DNA from: Pagrus major
Taxonomy: Eukaryota; Chordata; Actinopteri; Spariformes; Sparidae
NCBI RefSeq assembly: GCF_040436345.1
Contig: NC_133223.1
Location: 18,701,113-18,765,112 of the forward strand
Reading direction: 5' to 3'
Length of the DNA: 64,000 nucleotides
Shown: positions 46,601 through 61,000 of the stretch, one piece after another
Position numbering within the stretch: the first letter of the stretch is position 1
Layout: every line of letters starts with the position of its first letter
The notes under the pieces: generated by a model
Seen by the model: only the letters and a program-made list of their open reading frames with translations
What the model was told of the DNA's origin: nothing
The model's database searches: none
Made by a program: the position numbers and the translations under genes

Positions 46601-47610
46601 ATTGCGCCCTAATAGCCAGAGAAACATCCCAGCATAGTACAGACTTTTGGGAGATGCACTTTTGCGGTCCTCTTTGACCTTAGCATCAAGTTCTTGAATG
46701 ACTTCTCTGTCTGTGAATACAAAGACACAAGACGCAAATTATTACCAAAAAAGTGTGACTGATCCTTTAAACAAGCCTGAGCAAGGAGCCAGCCTGGACT
46801 ATGTTGGCTTACCTGGGTTTGTCTTTTTCTTCTCAGCATAGACAAGGGCCATTAATGTGCAGAGAGACACATCTCGACTATCTTTTATAGCGTCCAACTC
46901 GACTGAGGCTTCTTGAATTTGATCTGCAGTGGAAAAAGAAAATACAAGTGCATATGACAGATGGCAAGGAGACAGAAAAGCTATTACTTTATATGAGTTC
47001 TTCAGGCTTACCTTGCATGAGGGTACCATATGCATGGAAAAAACTGTAGATAGGTGCATTGCTGAACTTCCTCTGAGCAGCTGCTGCAGTGTTTACAGCG
47101 TGGTTGAAATACTTTTCATAGCAGTAGTGCCTGATTAAAGCCTACGGAAAAACAGAGAAGACGAGTTTAGAGGTGGCTACATTAGCTAGTGGCAAATAAC
47201 AGTGTGTAAAATACACTCCCAAATAAATGTTGAATCCAATGTTCTATTCTTAACAGAACAAAATAACACGCTTACCAAATTTTAAAGAGAAACCCTGTGT
47301 TTAGCTTTATTAGCATTATGTTAGCTAACTTAGTTCACGTTAAATTCGTCATTATCGTCACTACCAACAGCTACTACGACTGCTAAATGTTTTGAAAGGT
47401 CTGACGAAATGCCCTCTCTAATATAAAACCAACTAAGTTACTTCTCTTTATTATTTTGCCACAATTCCGACTGGCTAGTTTGCACATTTATTGTACTATT
47501 AACGTCAGTTAACTGACTGGATCTCCAGGTTGCTTTTACTGTACCAGGAGCCTCCGGTGCTGTATCATTAAACTATGTTCGCTTACCAACGCTGTGTCTT
47601 CATCCTCCAT
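34687..47610 (-). CDS. ttc21b: Tetratricopeptide repeat protein 21B / IFT139 (29 coding exons)
   Basis: Exons in order: 47610-47587, 47141-47012, 46923-46813, 46710-46544, 46411-46289, 45942-45785, 44523-44439, 44336-44238, 44123-43931, 43828-43731, 43568-43368, 43140-43011, 42912-42755, 41810-41586, 41463-41225, 40821-40749, 39450-39340, 39257-39119, 38505-38399, 38186-37998, 37780-37670, 37578-37497, 37400-37250, 37168-37007, 36920-36725, 35514-35290, 35128-35008, 34916-34849, 34764-34687 (TAG). These give 3,954 nt, 1,317 residues; human TTC21B has 1,316. It is a subunit of the IFT-A complex for retrograde intraflagellar transport in cilia; human mutations cause nephronophthisis and thoracic dystrophy. 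The protein is almost entirely TPR helices, e.g. [63 protein letters not shown] was chosen as the start because it matches the family N-terminus; an in-frame ATG lies 45 codons upstream. All 28 introns are GT-AG and in frame. Confidence 0.97.
35515..36724 (-). other. ttc21b intron with a SINE-like tail and a palindromic MITE
   Basis: About 36094-36230 resembles a fish SINE tail (TGTTGGGTCTCTGTAAATTC; TTGGCACTATATAAGTAAAG). About 36240-36612 is a MITE-like block ending ACACACTGGACCTGTAA. The remainder is plain AT-rich intron. Confidence 0.5.
38506..39118 (-). other. ttc21b intron, AT-rich, no feature
   Basis: Very AT-rich (poly-T near 38640, A-rich near 38850). No repeat family or exon was identified. 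Confidence 0.6.
39451..40748 (-). other. ttc21b intron (1.3 kb)
   Basis: Contains a family C MITE left end at about 40236-40300 (TTTTAAAGCAGACATATTAT). Otherwise nothing was recognised. Confidence 0.55.
40822..41224 (-). other. ttc21b intron, no feature
   Basis: A 403-bp GT-AG intron with no recognised repeat or exon. Confidence 0.6.
41811..42754 (-). other. ttc21b intron with a family B MITE
   Basis: Bases 42238-42543 carry CAAGCTGTTCTCAGAGGAAA, GCAGGGTCCGCCAAATATAA and AAACTACACAGTGCACCATT, a family B copy lacking its left end. Confidence 0.65.
44524..45784 (-). other. ttc21b intron (1.26 kb) with a decayed repeat
   Basis: About 45290-45740 has repeat-like character (AAGATGCACTGAGGACGCAT; TGATTGGATCACTAAGGATG), suggesting a degraded fish DNA element. 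No exon was found. Confidence 0.45.
47142..47586 (-). other. ttc21b first intron
   Basis: A 445-bp GT-AG intron between the 8-codon first exon and exon 2. No feature was seen. Confidence 0.65.
47587..47610 (-). CDS. ttc21b: ttc21b first coding exon (8 codons)
   Basis: ATG GAG GAT GAA GAC ACA GCG TTG precedes the donor GTAAGC. The next exon continues [16 protein letters not shown] in phase 0, which aligns with the human N-terminus (short acidic start, then LINYYCQERYF). It is too short to be found without the family alignment. Confidence 0.85.
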
Positions 47611-47751
47611 CTTGGCTGAGACCTTTTTGTGCTTAAACAGCCACTGACGTGAGAATAATTCGCTGGTTTGCCCTATCTGAGCTGTATTTGAGCATAAGAA
47701 CGATGTTATTGCAGTTTTCGTGGTGTTTTCGCCATCTTGCACCAACGTAGC

Positions 47752-47764
47752 GTTGCCCGGTAAC
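47752..47764. promoter_or_regulatory. RFX X-box in the ttc21b promoter
   Basis: GTTGCCCGGTAAC fits the consensus GTNRCC N(0-3) RGYAAC with a one-base spacer and no mismatch. It lies 142 bp upstream of the ATG. X-boxes bound by RFX factors drive ciliary genes in animals, which fits an IFT-A subunit. Binding is inferred. Confidence 0.75.
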
Positions 47765-48105
47765 TAAGTAACAGCTCCGTATTAGAGGGTTATTTACTCC
47801 CTGCAATTGTCCTTTCAGGCAGCACTTCCTCTGACAGCTTGTGCATTCCGCCTCCTTAATTGTGATTGGCAGATCAAACCCACAACCATTTGTTTATACG
47901 GTCTCTAAATCCCGTGTCAAACATTTATTTGGTGAAGTTTGTCGGGCGATGTTTGGCAAGTGTAAGGCGTCTAAGCCTGGTGCGAAGCCTGACAGACGAA
48001 ACTCAGGGTGTTTGACGTACACAGGCTCCATCTTTAAATGTGAGTCTTGCTACTTTGGCCTGTTTATCTCCAGGTGGCGCAATCATACTTTTAGAAATTG
48101 TGAAA

Positions 48106-48179
48106 TTACTACTATTACTACTACTACTACTATTACTACTACTACTACTACTAATAATAATAATAATAACAATAATAAT
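48106..48179 (+). repeat. (ACT)n / (AAT)n compound microsatellite
   Basis: ACT/ATT trinucleotides grade into AAT units, giving spurious Thr/Asn runs in one frame. Confidence 0.9.
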
Positions 48180-48533
48180 CCCATGATAAGAAATTCAAAT
48201 ATTTTTTATTATTTTTTAATTTAGCAAGGAAGATTTTATAAGGTATCATGCTGTGGGTTCCAGGACTTATTGCATGCCAAAGTTAAACCTACTTTGAATA
48301 CATGGAAATGACTGAAGGATTTCACTGGCAGTGTTTGGATTAATGTGGTCAGCAGGCCTGTTGTTGGACTGGCACTGTATTTGCCAGACCTACACAATAT
48401 ACCATTCTCAGGTTAGGAAAGACGTTCAAAGGTATGTCAACATCTTATTCTCATTTTTGTTTTGTTGTATACGACATGTCATTGTTCAGCTCATCCACAC
48501 AACACAACAAGAACATTTGAAAATTTCCACCTA

Positions 48534-48968
48534 TTAAAGGTGCAGTATGTAAGAATTGGCCACATGTCAAATTCATACCACAAACAAACCACCAGAGTAA
48601 TGACTAACTGTTGCTGCCATTAGCTAGTTAGCTCAATTAGCCGTGCAACTAGCACCCCCATTAGCTGACTCTACCTGGACTGTGTGTTTGGAGTGTCATA
48701 CCACTTTTCCACCAAAATTAAAACACAGGTTTTTTTAAACGCGGGTCAACCCGCATAAAATCGACTATTGACCCCATTTCCACTTCCTACAGGCAAGGCA
48801 GCTCATCTGTGATTTTTATCTGAAGCATCATGTTGTACGTCACTGACGTCATGTTTCACGTCACGAATGTGCCAGAAACAGTTGTAACAGAAGAGAACTG
48901 TTATTTCATCACATCCTGTTAATAATCTTAATTATTTTAAAATAAAACTTTTACATATTGCACCTTTA
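48534..48968 (-). mobile_element. MITE-like element, family A (reverse; long variant)
   Basis: TTAAAGGTGCAGTATGTAAG at the left and CTTTTACATATTGCACCTTT at the right. The centre (about 48700-48870) differs from other copies, suggesting an internal insertion. Confidence 0.7.
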
Positions 48969-49388
48969 ACACATCTTTACATTGTTTACCTTGTGCAGTG
49001 GAAAAATGTTTCCATCCAGCCAGCTGTAATTGGTGGCCCAGTGTTATTATGTAACCCGCATTGACTGTTAAGCATGAATTTGTGTTCATATGTCTACAGT
49101 GTTGAGTCCATGGCAGGAGCAGTCAGTGTCCAGCATGGGTGCAACTGTTCCAGGAGAGACTATTCTATGCCGTGTCAGATACTATTTAGCACTAGCTCTG
49201 GCACATAATCATTACTCTCTGCAGCACACATCAATGGGAGAGTAAATCAGGTTGGTATCGAGCTCTGAGCATGTGCAGCAATGGGAACTGTCTGTGTGCT
49301 CTATCACACAATTTGGCAGCACTGAAATCATATTGTTAGAAGTTATTTTTTTACCAGAAATACAAATGATAAATTATATTTTCCATTT

Positions 49389-49725
49389 AAATGAGCACTA
49401 GGTTGTTTTGGAGAAGAAATTCAAACTCACAACTTTCATATTTGCAATATTAATGAGTTAATAATGCAAATTCAGAAATATTTATTTTTCCATAACTAAT
49501 TAAACAAGCTGTTCTCAGAGGAAAATAAGGTCCCCAGAACACTGTTTGAAGCTAGAAAGGCGGCAGGGTCCGCCACATATAAACAAAGTAAATAAGTATG
49601 AAATTGTGTTGCCCTTTAAGGTCAGTTTGTTTATTCAATTTGTTAAGGCATAAAAAAATTTTTTTAAAAAGTCAACTAAGATCTTTCTCTTCTGATTAAA
49701 ATATCTTCCCCAAACCACATAGTGG
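49389..49725 (+). mobile_element. MITE-like element, family B
   Basis: Left end AATGAGCACTAGGTTGTTTT; interior AAACAAGCTGTTCTCAGAGG and GGCGGCAGGGTCCGCCACAT; right end CCCCAAACCACATAGTGGTT. Confidence 0.7.
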
Positions 49726-52114
49726 TTAATATGAACTATTTTGTGTTTATTAATGCATTAATCCCGAAATAAATGATATTCAAATAATACTCATACAGAG
49801 TAGTTACATGGTAGATGATGAAGGTGTTGTACTTAGCAAAGAGCGATAAATACTGCATGTGTTGTTGCACTTACAAAGAATGCATTTGAAAACCTATTAG
49901 AGGATAGACTGTGGAATATGTATCCCATGGGACATGCTGCTATAGCATTCTAATGGCTATATCCATTGTGGTTTGTACAGACCATTATTGATCAAAGAGC
50001 CATGCCCAATGATACAAGCAGCTCACTTGCTAATGTCTGAACTCTTTTATTTCTTTTTCCATATGTGTTGCAATAAAAGAAAGTTGCTTGGAATTTAAAG
50101 GCAGAGATATTAAATTATCTTTTTAAACATACAAAATTATACTGCCGGCCAGGGTTTTATCTTTTCTTACATATTTGCTCCTGATGAAACAGAAATAGAA
50201 AACATGGAAGAATTTGTTCAGTCCTCAAGGTATGGTCTGTAAACTGTGGTCTTTGTGTGTTGTTGTGAGTTACTGAGGGAGTGGTTCACATGAACTGTGA
50301 GTGTATGTGTGTGAGTGTGTGTGAGTTAGTGGTTAAGATAAAAAAGCATGTGTGTGGGTGTGTGTGTCTGTCTATTAGCACACTGGGAAGGTAGGCGGGT
50401 GTACTCACCACTACCTTATCTAATGGGATTTTCCTCCCATCTATCTACAGCAAATAAAATTACAGAGCTGTTATGGGTGGCATTCTCGGATTTCTCTCTG
50501 AATTGTTTTTCACTCTGCCCCTCCATGCATGCCAGTGGCGAGATCCCGAGCCAGATAGACATCCTTTCACATATTACATGTCCACATATTATTGCCCAGC
50601 TTGCGAGACTCCCGGGGTGGGGACAGCAGACCAACTTCCGACCTTCCACCCTAATGCAGTCTAACGAGGGAGCTTGATGTCATGTTGCCGGGCAACCAGC
50701 AAGGAGAATCTGCAGAATCACTCTTGATTTACTGGTCATTAAAAAAAAAGGCAGTCTGTAACTCCACCTGTTGCCATCAGTGGAGCTGTGTGCTGGTTTC
50801 AGTCATTTCAAAGTACATTGGCTATCTTATGTGACATTATACGCAAAGATTTCTTTGCTATCTAAAACAGGTGCCCTGTTTGTCTCAGTTATAATGCCTT
50901 GGGTGATGAGAGCATGCTGGCAAATTCAGAGATAGCTCAATTGTTCTGCTGACTGATTGTCAGGAAAACAAGATGTGAGGGTGGGTGCGGCGCAATCATA
51001 TCATCGCTGTGAGACAGAATGGCAGGAATAATCAGCACTTTGCCATCAGCCTCTTGTTTACTGCCTCCAGGATTCACTAGCCACAATAGGCACAAGCGAT
51101 GTTGGACTGTAATGAATATTTGGACTGTTATTAATAATTAATAAAAATGTTCCACCCACTTAAGATGCTAATAGTTTCCGGCAGGAGCCACAAAGCACAC
51201 TCAGAAACCAGATTCTTGCACAGATGTTTGCTAAAACATAGTGCACGGCGAAATGAAAATATTATAAACCTGCGAACATTTTCAGTGGAAGTTCCCTTTT
51301 CAGTCAGGAGTGACAAAAACATTTTGAAGAAATGTTTTGTCATGTCCCTCCAGATGATTTGAAGTCACACATTTGTAAGTGCTGTCAATATCTCAAGAGA
51401 TTCCAGAGATCAATATAAGTTGAACCATTAAAGCTAAAGTGCTCATCACTTTTTCCATGTGAAATGGACACTGACAACTTCAACATTTCACAGGTTCGGA
51501 AATGACACTAATGCTGATTGCGGTTTGGTAGCTATCAGTATTGTAATAGTCATAAAGCTGGTATGCTTAATGCCTCTAAATGTGGTTAGCACTTTAGATC
51601 CATTTTTCCAAATTAAATCCCTCACTCGACTGGAAACTATCACGACAGCCTGATGACTAATCATCAGTTCCCATTCAACTATGGACAGGAATCGCTGCCT
51701 GCAATGATATGAATTTATCAAACACAGATGAAGTACAGCTGCTGGCTCCATAAAAAACAAAACTTTGGGAACTTTGGGAATGAAATAATGTAGAAATGAC
51801 CAGAAAAAATACTAAGCTTAAGAAAATAAAAGATAATCTTTTGTAACTTTTCAAGGGTTTCGCTTCAAATTTAAAGAAATGTCAGCACTTTGCATGAGTA
51901 AACAAGGCAGATAATGCACCTGAGACAAACAAAACACACAACTGCAGAGGAGCTCCCTCCCCGAACAATGTGGATAATAAATGATAATAATTACAAACAC
52001 TCTCAAATCAGCCTCTCTCATACTGGTCTAGCCGCTCTGAGCAATCAAATAACATTTTTGTTTTTATCTTGACTTAAGCAGTGTATTGCTGCCATACCAG
52101 AAAAGAAAAACGGA
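49726..52114. other. Intergenic DNA between ttc21b and the sodium channel gene
   Basis: No coding exon is supported. GT-rich simple sequence lies at 50290-50372. The block 50660-51130 is repeat-free, includes the symmetric X-box, and could be a conserved enhancer. Confidence 0.4.
50684..50696. promoter_or_regulatory. Symmetric RFX X-box-like site upstream of ttc21b
   Basis: GTTGCCGGGCAAC is a perfect inverted repeat (GTTGCC, G, GGCAAC) that meets the X-box consensus. It lies about 3.1 kb upstream of the ttc21b ATG in non-repetitive intergenic DNA. It may be a distal enhancer site or chance. Confidence 0.4.
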
Positions 52115-52770
52115 TCAGTTGCAGGTTATAATGTGAAAAGTTTGTTATAACAAGATGTTTTTCACATTATAACCGGATATTTTCACATTACATTACAAAC
52201 AAACTTTTTACAATGTAACAGGAAACATTTCTTGTCACAACAATATACTATTTATCTTGTTATAACGTGAAAATGTTCACGTTATTACATTTTATACATT
52301 ACAACATGATAATTTGTATTGTTATAACAAGAAACTTTTCTTAGTATAACAATTTACCATTTATTTTGTTATAACATGAAATGTTTTATGTTTATGTATG
52401 ACGCGATCACTTATATTGTTATAACATTAAACATTTCACATTTAACCTCATAATACAAATTGTATTATGAGGTTAAATGTGAAACGTTTAATGTTATAAC
52501 AATTAATTATGTTACAACAAGAAAAATCATATAATGTTATAACAAGAAAAGCTACTTGTTATAACAATACAAGTTGACATTTTAAAATGTGAAACATTTT
52601 GTAGTAATATATAACTTATATTGTTAAAACATGTTGTTACGTTTAAATTGTTATAATACTAAGTAATACAAATGTAATTTTGTATTTTGTAACAACATGA
52701 GCATTTCTTCTAATGATGTGAAAATTTAATGTTATAACATGGAAACAACTTGTTATGACAATAAGTATTC
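52115..52770. repeat. Field of dispersed TTGTTATAACA palindromes
   Basis: About 650 bp, very AT-rich, with more than ten copies of a motif close to TTGTTATAAC(A), alternating with GTGAAA/TTTCAC words. It contains an 89-bp near-perfect palindrome at 52415-52503. It is non-coding. Confidence 0.85.
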
Positions 52771-53275
52771 CACTTTATTACGCAATACTAATCCCATTTT
52801 CTCCTTCTGGTGTGGCAGTAATATGCTTCTGTAATAAACAATGAACTGATAACAACATAGATCTCCAAGTTAATGTTAAACATAAGAAGTCAAAATATTT
52901 TGCTGAATGCAGCAAGATAAAAACAGAACCGTTATTACTGTAAGCGAGGATTTGAAGAGACAAAGAGACAGACATAAAGCAGCACCCAGTTTTACCAGAT
53001 CATAGATGAAAACAGGGTCATCCTTACTAAGAAAACAAATGACAAAAGAAATACGCAATGACAGCAAAGAGCCAACCTTTGGGCAGTAAGTCTCACTCTG
53101 GGAGAATATTCTTCCTATAATACACTTTTAACCCCACTCATACAGTCAATTCAAAAAGAAAGACACAGTAATTCCATCAAACTGAACCCCACATACATAA
53201 AAAAAAACTTAATGTCTTTTACATAGCATGATAAAATAAATGCATGTTTTACGCATACTTGAGGTACATGTAATC
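52771..53275. other. AT-rich intergenic DNA, no feature
   Basis: No exon, repeat family or site recognised. Confidence 0.4.
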
Positions 53276-55655
53276 TTTATTCTTTTGGCGTTTCAGTGAA
53301 ATGAGTTATAAGAGTGTCTTGCATGCAGTTTAATTATACACTACAAGCATTATGCATATGAGTGATGGGAGATGTGAAATTCTGCCTAATCAAAACATTC
53401 TTTCCTTATGCATAAAGTATAGTGTTTTAATTACATGCACAATATACTTACATGAATGGAATTATACTTTAATAACATGGAACAACAGATGTAGTTGTGA
53501 CACAGTTTAGGGTGGACGTCATAGCTATGGGAGGAACTGACAAAAGTAGCACAACTATAAAATGTAAACAGAAGTAGGAAACAGCCAAGGGCACATGAGA
53601 GATGTGTGATGCCATGTCCTTGAGACAGTCATTTAGAATATTCTGAGCCACCATTCATCCAACTTAGATATTTATCATGATAAAGCTTGAGAGGTAAACT
53701 GTAAAAAAACAAAACAAACACACAATACATAAAACTACCCTTTTTTCCAGTCACAATTTCCAAATAATACACAATTAAAGGTTGAATAAAATAAAGCTTA
53801 GAGTCATATAACATCACCAGTAATCAAACAGAGAGCTTTGTCTTACAAAGTAAAATGACCATCCATATAACAGTTTTTATGGGCATTTATATTTTTAACC
53901 TCACAGCTCTTGCTTTTTGCATCATGTCCCTGTCTGCCTGAATACAGCAGAATATGGAGAATATATTTGGTTTCATATCACAGGTGATAAATAATCATTG
54001 TTCCATAAACTCGATCATTTCATAATCATTACAGAACACACACTGAGATTCATCATCAAACTTAGCAAAGAAAGACAACAGACAAAATGAGGAAAAGGTA
54101 GACACATGAAGGAGACGTGTATTTGGGGGAAAACAAAAAAATTAAAGTAACGCTGCTGTCCAAAAAATAAGCAACATTACAGATCATCTCCAAGAGATTT
54201 GTAGTTAAAGGAGACATATTATGCTCATTTTCTGGTTCATAATTTTTTGGGGGAATAGATTTACTTGCTTTAATGCTCCAAAAACACATCAGTTCTCTCA
54301 TACTGTCCAGAACTGCAGCACTGTATTCCCCCTCCGTCTGAAACGCTCTGTTTTAGCTCCTGTCTCTTTAAGGCCCCCCCCCCCCCGAATACCCAGTCTG
54401 CTCTGATTGGTCAGCTCACACACACCTGAGCCAGCACCACTAAAAAACAACAGAGCAGCTGTGCCAAATCAATAATTACATGCCACACTAGCTGCTAGGC
54501 ATGAATTATGCAAACATGTGACAAGGTGACATAGTGTGATGTCACAAAGTCACGGAATGAAAGGCGGGACAACTGACGAGCCGTTTCAGGAGAAGTGTTT
54601 TTTGTAGGAGAGAGGAGCTTCTGTTGCTGCGGACTTGACGTTTTTACACCAAAAAGCATAATAGGTCTCCTTTAAGAGAGGTAAGCTATAACAGGGTTTG
54701 GTACAATGTGCAAACAACATAGGATTTATGAATTTCCAGCTTTTGAAAGACAAACCTTCAGTTGAAGAGTGTTTTTAGCACACTTTGATGACAAATATAC
54801 ACATACATTTGTACATAGGTAGCACACAGCAGACTGGGTTGAAGCAAGTGAATGATCTTGATGATTGAATAAAACTGAATGTGCAAAGTATTTCTGCCAA
54901 GTGTTCCTGCTCTCACACTGATAATTAAACGGAATCGAAGCACTCAACTGGAGGGTCGTGTTTCTGCAGTGTATAAAAAACAGCCATGTTCTGACGGTAT
55001 ACCTCGCATCATGAAGCATGATGGACAGGGAGAGAGCTACACCCTAGCATGCATAATCATGAAGAAACATTCATGCAGGTCTACATTTCTAGTTAACTGC
55101 GGCAACAGCAACATGGTCTCCTGGATTTGTCAAGTATTCTAAGTGCTATCAGTTAGCAAGACTAGCCTTGAAGCAATGTCGCTCATTGTATAGAGTACCC
55201 CTGAAGGAACGACCCTTTTGAAGAGTAAAAAAAAAAGTGTATAAAAAGTCAATTAACCAAACTATGAATTCTTAAAATAATAGCATTGAAAAATAAGTAG
55301 GTAAATTAATACAACAGTCAGTGATATAACAATAATTCAAGACACTGGATAGCAGAACTAGCTGCAATAGAAGTTAAAGCATTAACTAATGTGTCTGTTC
55401 AGAACACTTGCCCATCCCCACAAACAGCCAAAAGGCATCTTTACTCATGAACACAGCCAAAGTGGTCCCACTGCAGCCTGAATGAACCACTTCTCCATTT
55501 TAGGCACCAACCTTTAGACTCAAGTAAGCATGGTCAGTTTGGCATAGATATCCACATACTAAAGAAGAGAGTCCAATGGATGTCTAAGTCTCTTTCAAAG
55601 GTTGTAAACATTTTGTCATTAATTAAAATGTCTTTGTTGCATCTCCAGGATTCTT
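53276..55655 (-). other. Sodium channel 3' UTR and downstream DNA
   Basis: This AT-rich non-coding sequence follows the stop. The best minus-strand AATAAA seen is TTTATT on plus at 53276-53281, suggesting a 3' UTR of up to 2.4 kb that would include the MITE at 54205-54674. The extent is inferred. Confidence 0.35.
54205..54674 (+). mobile_element. Full-length MITE-like element, family C
   Basis: Inverted ends: TTAAAGGAGACATATTATGC at the left and GCATAATAGGTCTCCTTTAA at the right. The interior has a C14 run near 54375 and GCTCTGATTGGTCAGCTCAC. It is non-coding and probably lies in the sodium channel 3' UTR. Confidence 0.8.
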
Positions 55656-59172
<3,517 letters not shown>

Positions 59173-59870
59173 CTGTACACCAACACACAAACATAGCCTA
59201 TCTGTACAGCAGGCAGAGATCAAATGATGTACAATAAATGTACACCACTGTACACTAATGGTAATGGTAAGAATAGGAAAACACAAGAATGAATGTTTCA
59301 GAGCCAACATACACATCAGCATGAGCCCAACACAGCCACGACTAACACCAAAGCTCAAATACAATGATAACTGTGTGGTGTAGGTGGGAAAAGAATCAGG
59401 AGAGGAGGCTGGAGATCAATGCTACTGTATGTATCTTAAAGTGGTTTAAGTGGGTCACAACTAAATTTTGGAGAAACATTGAAACAGAACACCTTGCAGA
59501 GGCAGGACGATGCCACAAAATTTGCTGACTGGAAACAGAAACATAAATAAAACATGAAGGAGTCATGTTAAAGAACCCAGCAAACAATATTCAAAACAAT
59601 GAAATTATAATGTAAACTACTGGAGCCCGACTGACGCACATGAAAAGCTGTTCATGCAAATGAAGGAATACACTGGCTACCATGTGAGGAAAGACCATCG
59701 GCTCATCAGTGCTGTAAAGCTAGACCACCACAATATGAAAGCAGCTAATCAATACATGCTACATTGATTTCAGCAGCCGACTAACCCTCCCCCTCAGTTA
59801 CATAAGTTGTCAAACCCTATTTAGACCATGCTTGCACAGTAAAATATTGTAATAATATGACATTAAACAC
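59173..59870 (-). other. Start of a large sodium channel intron
   Basis: The exon that should precede 59172 (domain III S4-S5, expected to end in a sequence like RFEGMR) was not found between here and 64000, so this intron probably runs past the window edge. No feature was seen in this part. Confidence 0.55.
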
Positions 59871-59871
59871 T

Positions 59872-60530
59872 TTTTTCACACAGAGGCCATTTTCCTCTGA
59901 CGTCACCCTCAGGGTGGGAAGCTCAAATGCTGGGAAAAAGTTGTGCTGCTCTGTTCCAGGCTGCAAATCGTATAAACATAGAGAGTCTGAAAAAAATCAT
60001 TATCATTTCACAGCTGCTTGATGAATCAGCAACTGAAAAGCTGATGGATAGTGAACATCTGGAGGGACATCAGGCTATATTTCAAGGTAAAACAACATAT
60101 TTGACCTCCCGTTAGCTAATGCTAGCATTCAACCACTTCTTAGCTAACATTACTGTTTGATTACATGTTTCCCTTCTGGGTTCAAATAAATGTGACCGAG
60201 ATGTGCACTGATATTTTTATATTTTTGAAAATATTTTTGACATTCTTGTCGTAGCATGTAACACTATCAAATGGTAATGTTAGCTAGGTTGGATGCCAGT
60301 GGGTCAATTGGATTTTCCTTTGAAATATGGCCCAATGTCACTCCAGATTCTCACTATTCTATCACTTTTCATTGTCTTCTCAGGTGATCAATCAGGAAGC
60401 AGTGAAATAATAGCAATTTGTCAGAGTTTATGTGACTTACAACCTGAAAACACAGCTGTACATTTGAGCTTCCCAACATGGCCGTGATGTGGCACGTAAA
60501 ATGGCCGCAACGTGAATAAAGTCTATAACG
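59872..60530. mobile_element. Palindromic transposon derivative with a THAP-like fragment
   Basis: Inverted arms: GGGAAGCTCAAATG (about 59915) and CATTTGAGCTTCCC (about 60463), with further inverted matches through TCATTATCATTTCACAGCTG versus AGTGAAATAATAGCAATTTG. On plus, 59932-60021 reads CCSVPGCKSYKHRESEK then NHYHF, like the start of a THAP zinc-finger domain, and stops. A related arm lies in csrnp3 intron 3. Confidence 0.5.
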
Positions 60531-60564
60531 CCTTGTGGTATCTGTGATATGAAGCCAAAGCCAG

Positions 60565-61000
60565 GAGAAGGTTAGCTTAGCTTAGCATAAAGACTGGAAA
60601 CAAGGTGAAACAGCCAGCTTGCCACTATGCAAAGGTAACAAAATCCACCTACCAACACCTCTAAATATCAATAATTACCATGTTTTATCTCTTTTAACAT
60701 GTACAGATACATCTAAAGTGCTTGTGAAGAGCTATGTGCTGAACAATTTCTTACCTGGGAGCAGTAGTAGTCACTGCTGTCCATAAAGTGGTAGGCTACT
60801 GTCCACTTGCACAATGTAGTTCGCTTTACAAACTGCACGTCCTTTTGCTTCCAGTTCAAACTCAACAAAATACATCATTAGCCGTCTCAGTGGTTTTTCA
60901 TCCGTAACTTAGTTAAAATACTTCTAATAATTTAGATAATCAGGTGTTTTTAACAAGCGGGGTTAGCCTGTCAGCTAGCCTAGCTAGGCTTCCTAAAAAG
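60565..61000. mobile_element. Repeat with TTAGCTTAGCTTAGCATAAA motif
   Basis: GGTTAGCTTAGCTTAGCATA and AAGACTGGAAAC, then GTAACAAAATCCACCTACCA, look like a widespread teleost repeat. Its borders are unclear. Confidence 0.45.

Noticed and set aside
50348-50677. A 109-codon plus-strand ORF between ttc21b and the channel
   Set aside because: It begins in GT-rich simple sequence and shows no conserved motif or splice context.
52115-52770. Possible CRISPR array
   Set aside because: The repeats are short palindromes with irregular spacing and no unique equal-length spacers, in a vertebrate genome.
59396-59587. Possible upstream sodium channel exon
   Set aside because: The translation has no S4 arginine pattern or RFEGMR-like end; not part of the channel.
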